The notes under the pieces: generated by a model
Databases searched by the model: none
Seen by the model: only the letters and a program-made list of their open reading frames with translations
Told to the model about the DNA's origin: nothing
Made by a program: the position numbers and the translations under genes
Part shown: positions 1-7,317 of the stretch, one piece after another
How the letters are laid out: every line of letters begins with the position of its first letter
Position numbering within the stretch: position 1 is the stretch's first letter
Source: Candidatus Hydrogenedentota bacterium
Lineage (GTDB): Bacteria > Hydrogenedentota > Hydrogenedentia > Hydrogenedentales > JAGMZX01
Length of the DNA: 33,205 nt
NCBI GenBank assembly: GCA_018005585.1
Contig: JAGMZX010000056.1
Span: 1-33,205 of the forward strand
Reading direction: 5' to 3'

Positions 1-921
1 CACGGGAAACAGGGTGAAACTGCCGAACCGGCCAAAAGTCGAGTGGAACAAGTACGTCAGTTTTGGTTCATTCAGCGCGTCGAGGCCGCCGGGATTGCGC
101 CAGTACGAGGCCTCGTACAGGTACAGGTCCGGGCGGCTCTGGATCGGCAGCGGGCTGCCGGTGACAGCAAGCATCACGCCGAAATGAACGGCCAGCGGCG
201 CAGCCACGCCGAGACTGGTCCAGAACAGGGTCTGTCTTGGAAAACACGCAACCATGTACAGCCCTGCAAAGGCCACGAAAATGGTGACCGGCATGTCCAA
301 TGTGAATACGAGCCCGCCACACAGGCCGAACAAGGCAAACCGGTGCGGCGCCGGGGCAAGCCGCCCCGAGCACAACCCCAGCGCGAAGTATAACGCCGCC
401 ATGAGCGCGCCCGCTGCAGGCAGGTGATTATCGATTTGCGGGGCAAATCCCAACAGCTCGGTGCCCGCCGCGAGCGAGAACACCGCCGCCAGCCGCGTGC
501 GAGGACTCTGGATGTGCCAGCGCGCCAGCAAGAGGAAAAAGACCAGCGCCGCCACGTAGCCGCTGCTGATGAGCGATAGCGTCATGATCCGGACGATGCG
601 GCGCGCGTCTTCCCGGTTTGCGAGGTCCCAGCCGAACGCGCGATGCATGACCCAGTACTCGCCGGTCATCAGGAGCGGCAGGACCGGCGGCTTGGTCGAA
701 TAGAGACGCCCGTCGATTTCCACCTTGTCCACGGTGCCAGGTTCAAACGGGTTAGGCGGGTCGATGGACCATCGGCCTTCATGCACGAGCGCCCATGCCG
801 TGGCCAGGCGGCTGTTCGCGGTGTCGCCGAGATACTGGACATGCGTGGCGCACACGACAAACACGGCCGCCGCCGTTACGAGCAGCCAGGCAAGATATTC
901 AGGAATCCGTGTGCTCCACAT
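1..921 (-). CDS. Multi-pass membrane glycosyltransferase, GT39/ArnT-like, 3' end missing
   Basis: The reading frame is open from the ATG at 921 to the window edge, giving 307 residues without a stop, so the C-terminus lies outside. It begins with a hydrophobic helix, followed by a loop with DTANSRLATAWALVHEG and then VDGRLYSTKPPVLP-like sequence (here KVEIDGRLYSTKPPVLPLL). A loop of this kind with an early acidic residue and a Y-S-x-K-P-P motif is seen in large membrane glycosyltransferases that use polyprenyl-phosphate sugars. Several further hydrophobic helices follow (LVFFLLLARW, ALFGLCGGLVF, FVAFAGLYMVACF). A weak AGGA lies about 13 bases before the ATG. The family call rests on this loop and the topology. 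The exact sugar and acceptor cannot be read, and it could be an uncharacterised relative without proven activity. Confidence 0.7.
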   Translation of the reverse strand, partial: MWSTRIPEYLAWLLVTAAAVFVVCATHVQYLGDTANSRLATAWALVHEGRWSIDPPNPFEPGTVDKVEIDGRLYSTKPPVLPLLMTGEYWVMHRAFGWDLANREDARRIVRIMTLSLISSGYVAALVFFLLLARWHIQSPRTRLAAVFSLAAGTELLGFAPQIDNHLPAAGALMAALYFALGLCSGRLAPAPHRFALFGLCGGLVFTLDMPVTIFVAFAGLYMVACFPRQTLFWTSLGVAAPLAVHFGVMLAVTGSPLPIQSRPDLYLYEASYWRNPGGLDALNEPKLTYLFHSTFGRFGSFTLFPV

Positions 922-1029
922 AGGATTGGGGCATCCTATCCATTTCGGGCGGACGGGCGCCATGCTTCGCCAGAACGCCCGCGCGCAGGCGGAAACGCAA
1001 GCGGTTCCGGGGGGTCGTCCGAAACCGGG

Positions 1030-1632
1030 TCAGAAAACGCCCGTAATCTTGCCCCAGGTCCGTCCCCACCAACCCGGTCGTTCTTCCTCGGCGACAGTGC
1101 GCTGGATTTCCTCTTGCGGCGGCACCCATTCCCCGTTGACGTATTCCTCCGTCTTCTCCGCGACAAACAACGTGCCTACGCGCTTCCATTGACCGCCGCG
1201 CCATTCAAACGTCATCGTTTCGACGCCCGTGTCGCGCAGAAAGTTCTCATCCGCCGCGGCTTCGGCCCGTTTCCGGTGCAGGCGCGTGGCAAACCGCTGC
1301 TTCTCCAAGGTCACATTGGCCACGACCGGAGCCGTGCGCGACTCCGTCTCGCGGATATCCGCATCGAATTCGTCCGCGCCGTCAGGGTAAACGCTATACT
1401 CCTTGAAGAAATACGGGCGGCGGAACACGATGTCCCCGCGCGCTTCATCCTGGCCGCGCTGAGCCGAAGCAATGGTGTGGCGGACCAGCTCGTTCAACGC
1501 CTCCTCCCGCTCAGAAGAGGCCTCCGTGACTTCCACCTGCTCCGCATCCACGCCCTTGCCGTTGTGGGCGCAGCCGAAAACACACGCCACCAAGAACATT
1601 GCGGGAAGAATAAGTCTGCTTGAACGCACCAT
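1030..1632 (-). CDS. Predicted lipoprotein of unknown function
   Basis: This is a 200-residue protein. The N-terminus has two Arg, a hydrophobic stretch and a lipobox L-V-A-C with the lipidated Cys at residue 17, so export and lipid anchoring are likely. A second Cys at 21 is a less good lipobox. The mature part is highly charged: a Glu-rich helix (about residues 30-60), then an Arg/Lys/Glu-rich middle, then a Trp-rich tail (GWWGRTWGKI). I recognise no domain. The ATG at 1632 has a GAGG about 11 bases upstream. The gene follows the zinc-ribbon membrane protein on the same strand after about 160 bases, so the two may be co-transcribed, although an extended -10-like site lies between them. Confidence 0.75.
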   Translation of the reverse strand: MVRSSRLILPAMFLVACVFGCAHNGKGVDAEQVEVTEASSEREEALNELVRHTIASAQRGQDEARGDIVFRRPYFFKEYSVYPDGADEFDADIRETESRTAPVVANVTLEKQRFATRLHRKRAEAAADENFLRDTGVETMTFEWRGGQWKRVGTLFVAEKTEEYVNGEWVPPQEEIQRTVAEEERPGWWGRTWGKITGVF

Positions 1633-1706
1633 GGTACAGACATCCTCTTGCTGGTTGGAAACGCGCTGCCCGCGCCCCTCATCCGCGGCCCAGGCGAACG
1701 GCGCCT

Positions 1707-1712
1707 ATTCTA
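1707..1712 (-). promoter_or_regulatory. Candidate extended -10 element for the lipoprotein gene
   Basis: Read on the minus strand, TAGAAT is preceded by TGT, which fits the TGn-TAGAAT extended -10 pattern. It lies about 75 bases before the lipoprotein start. No convincing -35 is present at the usual distance, so this is only a candidate. Confidence 0.3.
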
Positions 1713-1793
1713 ACACATACACCCCACCCTCTTGCGAGGCTCCAACCGACTCGTCATGCCCATTCCGCGCGGAACACCGCCCGGACGCCCAAG

Positions 1794-2837
1794 TCATCCC
1801 GCAGGCGTAAGGCGGCCCCGTTCCACCCAGTAAACGAGCAGGCGGCCGCCGCCGCGGCTCGCGTGGCGCGTATCCTCCAGACGTACCTGGCGCGGGGTGA
1901 CATTGAGCACCTCGAACCGACCGCCGAGCAGGTCTCCAACGCCCACCACCTCCTCCTCGGTGGCCTCCGCGCTCCTCTTGTAGACCACCGTATTCTGTTC
2001 CGGGTTCACCTGGAGAAACATGGAATACGCGGCCACTTCGTCCAGCACTTGCTGGCGTATGTCGCGGATGCGCGCGTCATTGTCCAGAATGACGCCCTCA
2101 CTGGTCAGCCGCGACGCCTTCTGGAGCAGTTCCGGGTCCCATGGGTCGGCAGTCAGCAACGCGTCGATTTCCTTCACAAAGTAATCGCGCGACTGGTTCA
2201 GCACCTGGTCGTTTTCCGGGCCGGGCGCATTATTCACGGCGTCCAACGCGGCCTTCAAGACTTCAAGGCCGCCGCCGTTCGCCGCCATCATCTCCGGCGC
2301 CCGGTTGTGGTACGTGGGCTTCTGCTCGACATCATCGCTGCGCAGCCCCTCCACTATCTTGTAGACAAACACGAGGCAAAGCAGCGTCGCGACGGCCACG
2401 CCCAGCCCCAACAACAGCCGCGATGCACCCGAGGGTTGCTGCGCGACACGCGGCGGCGGCGTGCTCGAGACCGTCGAGGAACTCAGCGCGAACTGCATCA
2501 GGTCGCGGCTGCGCGCGTCCAGTTCCGGAAGCCCCGAACCTCCGCCGAGGGCGGACGGCTCGCTGCCGGGCAGGTCGGCCTTCTGCCCGGAGATGACCTC
2601 GGCCCGAAAGGCCTCGATCGCCTCGATCACGTCCCCCGAAGGCGTATAGGTCGGTTGCGCGTCCCCCCCGAGGTCCTGGATAGTCAGATTGGCCTCTTTG
2701 CGCCTGGGCCGGGCCACTTCCCCGCCGCAGTGACGGCACTTGGTTGCCAAGACGCTGATTGGCATGCGGCAGATTGGGCATAGCCGCATGTCGTCCTGTT
2801 CTCGGAAGGGCACATCCGTGTCTGTCACAGCGCTCAT
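1794..2837 (-). CDS. Zinc-ribbon, single-pass membrane protein of unknown function
   Basis: This is a 347-residue protein. An N-terminal zinc ribbon has C20-x2-C23 and C34-x2-C37, in CPIC and CRHCGG knuckles. A low-complexity polar region (about 50-135) leads to one membrane helix at about 140-160 (LLLGLGVAVATLLCLVFVY). A C-terminal domain of about 185 residues follows. The layout implies a cytoplasmic zinc ribbon and an exported C-terminal domain. The C-terminal part holds helical sequence and then a short beta-like segment (GDLLGGRFEVLNVTPRQVRLED) of unknown role. The ATG at 2837 directly abuts a GGGAGG. The GTG three codons later (2828) has that same site at a 9-base distance and may be the true start. 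Confidence 0.75.
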   Translation of the reverse strand: MSAVTDTDVPFREQDDMRLCPICRMPISVLATKCRHCGGEVARPRRKEANLTIQDLGGDAQPTYTPSGDVIEAIEAFRAEVISGQKADLPGSEPSALGGGSGLPELDARSRDLMQFALSSSTVSSTPPPRVAQQPSGASRLLLGLGVAVATLLCLVFVYKIVEGLRSDDVEQKPTYHNRAPEMMAANGGGLEVLKAALDAVNNAPGPENDQVLNQSRDYFVKEIDALLTADPWDPELLQKASRLTSEGVILDNDARIRDIRQQVLDEVAAYSMFLQVNPEQNTVVYKRSAEATEEEVVGVGDLLGGRFEVLNVTPRQVRLEDTRHASRGGGRLLVYWVERGRLTPAG

Positions 2838-2987
2838 CCTCCCAAGTTGAGGTTAAACCATGCCAGCCTCTCTTATCAAGAAGAACCTGTCATGCGGCAG
2901 TTCAAGGGGCAAGCCTTCCCTGATAGACACTCCCCCACCACCGTTCTCATCCCCGTCCGTCTTGCCTCGTATCCCCATCGCTGGCTT

Positions 2988-3018
2988 ATCATACTCGATT
3001 CCAGGGAAAAGTATTCAA
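2988..3018 (-). promoter_or_regulatory. Candidate sigma-70-like promoter for the zinc-ribbon gene
   Basis: On the minus strand there is a TTGAAT (3018-3013) and a TATGAT (2993-2988) separated by 19 bases, in an AT-richer patch of the divergent spacer 2838-3113. The spacer is longer than ideal. No other feature is seen in this 276-base region; the short reading frames in it have no ribosome-binding sites or recognisable products. Confidence 0.3.
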
Positions 3019-3113
3019 CTTGTCCGGCATGAGAGCAACCCTTGGCGAGCAGACCCCGGGACGGTAAGCATGGGCAGCCCCGAGTTCCCGGTCACAGTGG
3101 AAAGGCGGTCCTC

Positions 3114-4118
3114 GTGCAATATCCAGGACATGCGAACGGCGGCAAACACCGGCCTGCCTCCGGAATCCGCGCGGCGGACTGGCGCGACCGGCTGCTGGGG
3201 TGTTGCGCCTACCTCGGCATGGCGCCGGTCTGGTTTGCGCTAAGGCGGCGGCTCGGCCGCCCCTTCGTGGACCGTCACGCCGGCCAGGCGCTGGTCTTGT
3301 TTCTGCTGTCGATGGCCATCGCCGCGCTGTTTCTGGTTTGCGCGGGCGCGCTCTCTTACGCGGTCGTGCACAAGCGGGAAATCTATGAGGGCACCTCCAT
3401 CGAGGGGTGGTTGCTCACGGTGTTTCGCTGGTTCGTGCTGGCCTGGCTCGTTTTCTGGGCTTACGGCGCCGGCTCCGCGCTGTTTGGCTCGTTTTGGGAG
3501 CTGCCGGGCGTGGCGTTTCTCGCGCGCCGGCACCGGGTTGCCGGCGCCGGGGCGATCTTCCAGACTGCCGTATACGCCCTGATACTGGCGCTGGCCGTCC
3601 TGGCCGTGCGCGCCTCCACTCTGGCCCGCGATGACTCCCGCCCCGCCGATGTGTACTTGCTCTATGAAGACGTGGACCGGTACCCGCGCTGGTTGTTCAC
3701 GCTGGCGTTCTACCCCGTCACGTGCGCCGGACTGGATAGCTTCGGCGACGATAGCGTGTCGGTCTTGAAACTCACGCGTGAGAACCTTGCGACGGCGCTG
3801 GCGCAGGGCCGCTTTGTATTCATCGGCTCCCACGGCAAGGCATCCGGCATGCTGCTCGACCGCCAGTGGTTCCCGCCGGAGGACGCGGCGGCGCTGCCAA
3901 AGGGGCCGCATCTGGCTTTCGTATATTTGTCCGGCTGCGACAGCGGCGCTCAGGCGGACGCATGGCGCGCGGCGTTTGCCCCGGCCGAAGTGGTGACGCA
4001 TAACCGCCTTACCGCCTTGATCGAGCATGTGTGGTGGCTCTGGTTCGAAGCGCCGGACGTCCTGCGCCGTCTCGCCGGCGGAGCGGCATCCCCGCCCGAA
4101 ACCATACGCGGCTCATGA
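3114..4118 (+). CDS. Membrane protein with Tic20/DUF4870-like segment and caspase/CHAT-like His-Cys dyad
   Basis: This is a 334-residue protein from the GTG at 3114, which follows AAAGGCGG by 5 bases; an in-frame TTG at 3042 lacks such a site. After about 25 residues come four or five hydrophobic helices. The first contains PFVDRHAGQALVLF, which resembles the F-x-x-x-H-A-x-Q-x-L signature of the Tic20/DUF4870 family. The soluble C-terminal part (from about residue 170) has DVYLLYEDV, then FVFIGSHGKASG with His240, then FVYLSGCDSG with Cys275. His-Gly followed about 35 residues later by a hydrophobic strand and S-G-C-x-S-G is the pattern of caspase-like clan CD domains such as CHAT. A Trp-rich amphipathic stretch (HVWWLWF) lies near the end. 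Fold, activity and substrate are inferred from the motifs only. It stands alone on its strand between a zinc-ribbon gene and a small exported protein. Confidence 0.7.
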   Translation: MQYPGHANGGKHRPASGIRAADWRDRLLGCCAYLGMAPVWFALRRRLGRPFVDRHAGQALVLFLLSMAIAALFLVCAGALSYAVVHKREIYEGTSIEGWLLTVFRWFVLAWLVFWAYGAGSALFGSFWELPGVAFLARRHRVAGAGAIFQTAVYALILALAVLAVRASTLARDDSRPADVYLLYEDVDRYPRWLFTLAFYPVTCAGLDSFGDDSVSVLKLTRENLATALAQGRFVFIGSHGKASGMLLDRQWFPPEDAAALPKGPHLAFVYLSGCDSGAQADAWRAAFAPAEVVTHNRLTALIEHVWWLWFEAPDVLRRLAGGAASPPETIRGS

Positions 4119-4149
4119 GTGGTCCTATGGACGCAGCGGTGAATAAGGT

Positions 4150-4178
4150 GGAACCAGCAGGCGTCCAATTGGTATACT
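4150..4178 (+). promoter_or_regulatory. Promoter of the exported CxxC protein gene
   Basis: TATACT at 4173-4178 is preceded by TGG, forming an extended -10 (TGGTATACT). GGAACC at 4150-4155 lies 17 bases upstream; it is a poor sigma-70 -35 but resembles the GGAAC core used by ECF sigma factors. The implied leader is about 70 bases and contains a short CCGGG/CCCGG hairpin before the AAGGAG site. Confidence 0.5.
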
Positions 4179-4252
4179 GAGAGTCTGCATAAACATTCGC
4201 TCGCCGGGTAAGGCTCCCGGGAAAGAACCCTGTACATCAAGGAGATGTTGCG

Positions 4253-4705
4253 ATGAAAAAACTGTTGGTAGTGACGATTGCGGCTGTGGCGACCTTGGCG
4301 CTCTATGGCGTAACGACGGTTCTGGCGCAGGAACAGGCGGCCCCGGAACAGCCGGTCGAGGTAGTCGTGGAAGGCGTGAATTACTGCGTGCTCTGCGAAC
4401 TGGCGAAAGAGGAAGTCGCCGGCGCAAACAGCGCGTATGCGACGATGAACGCCGTGCGCGTAGTAGCCGCGCTGGACAAGGACAACAACCTGATGACCGA
4501 CCTCGAAGGGACGACGCTGCATTACCTGCCGACGAAGCAGGCGGAACCCCTGCTGGTCGGCGAGCAGTATCAAGGCGCGAACGTGACCATCACGGGCCTG
4601 TACTACAAGCAAGCCAACGTGCTCAAGGTGGTGAGTTTCGAAGCGGAAGCCACGGGCATGGACAGCGTCCCGGTCGGCACGAAGAGCAACCTGCAGGTCC
4701 TGTAA
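4253..4705 (+). CDS. Small exported protein with CxxC motif, unknown function
   Basis: This is a 150-residue protein. A classical signal peptide (MKK, hydrophobic core, cleavage near VLAQE, residues 23-26) indicates export. The mature domain starts with EVVVEGVNYCVLCEL, a C-x2-C pair at about residues 45-48 that could bind a metal or form a redox disulfide. The rest is predicted beta-rich, with NVTITGLYYKQANVLKVVSFE near the end, a strand pattern resembling an OB-type barrel. AAGGAG precedes the ATG by 8 bases. The gene is a single transcription unit with its own promoter and a strong terminator. I do not recognise a named family. It could be a periplasmic metal- or heme-linked factor, but that is speculation. 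Confidence 0.8.
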   Translation: MKKLLVVTIAAVATLALYGVTTVLAQEQAAPEQPVEVVVEGVNYCVLCELAKEEVAGANSAYATMNAVRVVAALDKDNNLMTDLEGTTLHYLPTKQAEPLLVGEQYQGANVTITGLYYKQANVLKVVSFEAEATGMDSVPVGTKSNLQVL

Positions 4706-4725
4706 CCGCTGATTTTCAAGCTCCG

Positions 4726-4762
4726 CGCGGGAGACAACGCTGCTGTTGTCTCCCGCGTTTTT
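4726..4762 (+). terminator. Rho-independent terminator after the CxxC protein gene
   Basis: A perfect stem of at least 12 base pairs (GCGGGAGACAAC pairing with GTTGTCTCCCGC, extended by a C-G pair) closes on a 6-base loop and is followed by five T. It begins about 20 bases after the stop codon. The convergent DUF2723 gene ends at 4771, and the hairpin may also block read-through from that side, though no T tract is present in that direction. Confidence 0.9.
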
Positions 4763-4770
4763 CTTCGCGG

Positions 4771-6696
4771 TCACTCAGGCGGCGGGTACGCCCGAGTCTC
4801 AGCTCCCGTTCGTTCCTCCGACCCCTCAAGGCGCCTGAGGTTCGCCTCAACCACAGCGCAACCCGGTTCGCGCAGCAGCGCTTCGCGCAAATACCGCTCC
4901 GCTTCGCCCCGCCGGCCGAATGCCACGCACAGCACGGCCGCATTGTTCAAGGTCTGCACCTCCCGGCCGTAGATGTTCAGGCCGGTTTCCAGGTGCTCCA
5001 GCGCGGATTCCGGAAGACCCTCCCTGAACCTTTCGCGCGCCCGAGCAAGGTGATACTCATAGAGGATCAGTTCCGCCGTATCGTCGCCCCGGGCCTGTTC
5101 CGGGTCCAGGCCGTTGCGCCAGCGGTAACTGGCCCATACGTCCTTGTCCGGCGTCGGCGCGCCCAGCGGGACGGCCCGGAACAACAGACCTTCCTGCCGT
5201 GCGCGCCAGTGTGGCGGCAGCGCCGGCAACGTGGTGAAGTACACGGGCCGGGCCGTGTGGCGCAGCAGCGCCCCGAAGATTCCGGGCTCGTACCGGCGGC
5301 GCGGCTTATCGCCCCATTCCGCGGGGCGGTCATCCGCGGGGATTTCCGCCAGCACCTCCAGGGAGAGATAGCCGTACTTGCGCCCGATGATGATGTCCGG
5401 GCGCACCCCTTCGCTCGCCTGCACGTACACGGCGGGAAAACTCGCATGGTCCGCCTCGGGAATGTAAATCGCGCCGGGATCCATGGATTCAAGCACATTG
5501 CGCGCATAGTCTTGAGTCCAAAAATAGGAAGACTTGTCGTTCGCGCGCCAGTGCAGGAACAACGGGGTCAGCACGCACGCGGCAAGCAGAGGAACCGCCG
5601 CCGCGGCTGTGGTTATGGACCGTACCCGCGCCAGCAGTTCTGACAGCCACAGAGCCGTCATCATGTAGGCGGGGATGCCGAACACGGTCATGATGCCGAG
5701 CCATTCCTTGTCGAAATTGAAGTTCTGAACCAGCGCGAACCCGGCAACCACTACGACGGCCGCTGTCATCGTGAATACCGCGTCGGCCCGCCGTCTCCGC
5801 CACAACAGGCACCATCCCGCGAACCCAGCGAGCGTCACAGGCCAGCCGAATTGCCGCCACCAGAAGCCGGCACATGCCGCAAGTTGCCACAGGTAACGCG
5901 CCGCGTCGCGCGGATATTGCCAATACATGAAGCTGAGCTGCTTGCGCGTCGCGTGGTCCCAGAATCCCTGCAGCGTTTCCGGATTGCCCCAGTCCATGGG
6001 CGGGTCGGCAAGCGACGCCAGCGGCATATACGCATAGACAAACAGGCCGAGCAACGCGAACAGGGCCGCACCGGCGTAGACCCGCAGCCGGGCGATGCGG
6101 AAACCGTCTTCCCGGAGCACGAAGCCCGCAAAGACCGGCCCGAGCAGCATCATGGTGTTGTGGTTGGCAAGACTGAGCCCGTAGACGAACCCGAAGACAA
6201 GCAGACGGCGATCGCCGCGCGTGCGGCGCCATTCCCACAGCAGCAGAACGCACAGGGCAATCAGAAACGCGTTGAGCGCGTAAACTTCGGCAACAACAGC
6301 CTGTTCCCAGAACTCTTGCGAAAAGGCGAGCGCCAGCGAGGCTCCGAAAGCGGCCGCTCGGTTGCGCGTAAGCCGCAGCGCGAGCAGCGCCAGCAGAAAT
6401 ACCGTCGCCGATGCGAAGAAGGCGGACGACAGGTTGACGCGCCAGGCAATCGAGCCAAAAGGCAGCCACGTGAACACGTGCGCAAGCAGACACCATAGAG
6501 GATATCCAGGCGGATGCGGGATGCCCAGCGCATACGCGGCGGTGATGAATTCGCCGCTGTCTTCGCCCGTGACAGTAGGCCCGAGAGTCCGCAGGTATAC
6601 GAGAAAAGCGAGGCAAGCGGCGGCAAGCGCCGTGGCGTAATCCACGGCACGAAACGCACGGTCCTCGAGAGGCACGCCTGCTTGCGGTCCCATCAC
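4771..6696 (-). CDS. DUF2723 membrane protein with C-terminal TPR-like tail
   Basis: This is a 641-residue protein with about ten membrane helices. The first external loop reads LGPTVTGEDSGEF and then GIPHPPGYPLW, the signature of DUF2723, a branch of the GT-C fold related to protein O-mannosyltransferases; the acidic pair in EDSGEF sits where GT-C enzymes have a catalytic Asp/Glu. SQEFWEQAVVAEVYALN in the next loop is also typical. After about residue 400 the chain is soluble, and the last 80 residues form TPR-like helices (YHLARARERFREG, LREALLREPG). It probably transfers a lipid-linked sugar outside the membrane; donor and acceptor are unknown. The GTG at 6696 directly follows the plsY stop codon, with an ATG as second codon, so translation is probably coupled. 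Confidence 0.88.
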   Translation of the reverse strand: MMGPQAGVPLEDRAFRAVDYATALAAACLAFLVYLRTLGPTVTGEDSGEFITAAYALGIPHPPGYPLWCLLAHVFTWLPFGSIAWRVNLSSAFFASATVFLLALLALRLTRNRAAAFGASLALAFSQEFWEQAVVAEVYALNAFLIALCVLLLWEWRRTRGDRRLLVFGFVYGLSLANHNTMMLLGPVFAGFVLREDGFRIARLRVYAGAALFALLGLFVYAYMPLASLADPPMDWGNPETLQGFWDHATRKQLSFMYWQYPRDAARYLWQLAACAGFWWRQFGWPVTLAGFAGWCLLWRRRRADAVFTMTAAVVVVAGFALVQNFNFDKEWLGIMTVFGIPAYMMTALWLSELLARVRSITTAAAAVPLLAACVLTPLFLHWRANDKSSYFWTQDYARNVLESMDPGAIYIPEADHASFPAVYVQASEGVRPDIIIGRKYGYLSLEVLAEIPADDRPAEWGDKPRRRYEPGIFGALLRHTARPVYFTTLPALPPHWRARQEGLLFRAVPLGAPTPDKDVWASYRWRNGLDPEQARGDDTAELILYEYHLARARERFREGLPESALEHLETGLNIYGREVQTLNNAAVLCVAFGRRGEAERYLREALLREPGCAVVEANLRRLEGSEERTGAETRAYPPPE

Positions 6697-7317
6697 CTAT
6701 TTTGGCCCGGCTTCTCGCTTCGATGAGAAGGAGATGCGGCTTTCCTCGCCTTTCAGGATACGCTGGATATTCGCGCGGTGCTTCCACACGACGAGCGCGG
6801 CGATTAGCACGGCCGCGACGCGCACGGGCCAGCCGTATGGCAGCAGCAGCGCGGCTACGGCCAGGACGATGGCCGCGCTGCACGAACCCGCGCTGACCAT
6901 GCGCGTGGCCGCAACCACCGCGGCGAATACGAGGCCCGCCAGCAACGCAGGCAGCCAGGCCAGCGCCAGGAAGACGCCCGCGCCAGTGGCCACGCCCTTG
7001 CCTCCCCGGAACCTCAGGAACACGCTGAAGGTATGGCCGAAAATGGCCGCAACGCCGCAGGCCAGCGGCAGGTGCGGCCAAAGACCGAGACGCGCGGCGG
7101 CCAACACGGGCACGGCGCCCTTGAGCATGTCGCCCGCAAGCGCGAGCGCGCCAAGCCCCCGTCCCAGCACGCGCAGCGTGTTCGTCGCGCCGATGTTCCG
7201 GCTGCCGTGCTCGCGGATGTCCACGCCGCGCAGCCTCAGGCCAAGCCATAGCCCCGTGGGAATGGAGCCCAGGACATACGAAACGGCCACTGCGGCCGCG
7301 CACCAAACCGTATTCAT
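6697..7317 (-). CDS. plsY: Glycerol-3-phosphate acyltransferase PlsY
   Basis: PlsY transfers an acyl group from acyl-phosphate to glycerol 3-phosphate in the inner membrane, the first step of phosphatidic acid synthesis. The 206-residue protein is the usual length and has about five helices. All three family motifs are visible: SIPTG at 18-22, GSRNIGATN at 38-46, and GHTFSVFLRFRGGKGVATG at about 94-112, which holds the phosphate-binding GGKG. Its ATG overlaps the der stop codon by four bases (ATGA). Being in one transcription unit with pgsA makes functional sense, as both act in phospholipid synthesis. PlsX, which makes the acyl-phosphate, is not in the window. Confidence 0.96.
   Translation of the reverse strand: MNTVWCAAAVAVSYVLGSIPTGLWLGLRLRGVDIREHGSRNIGATNTLRVLGRGLGALALAGDMLKGAVPVLAAARLGLWPHLPLACGVAAIFGHTFSVFLRFRGGKGVATGAGVFLALAWLPALLAGLVFAAVVAATRMVSAGSCSAAIVLAVAALLLPYGWPVRVAAVLIAALVVWKHRANIQRILKGEESRISFSSKREAGPK

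Noticed and set aside
643-1623. 326-codon plus-strand open frame
   Set aside because: Arg/His-rich composition and no ribosome-binding site; it overlaps the minus-strand glycosyltransferase and lipoprotein genes, which have signal or membrane features.
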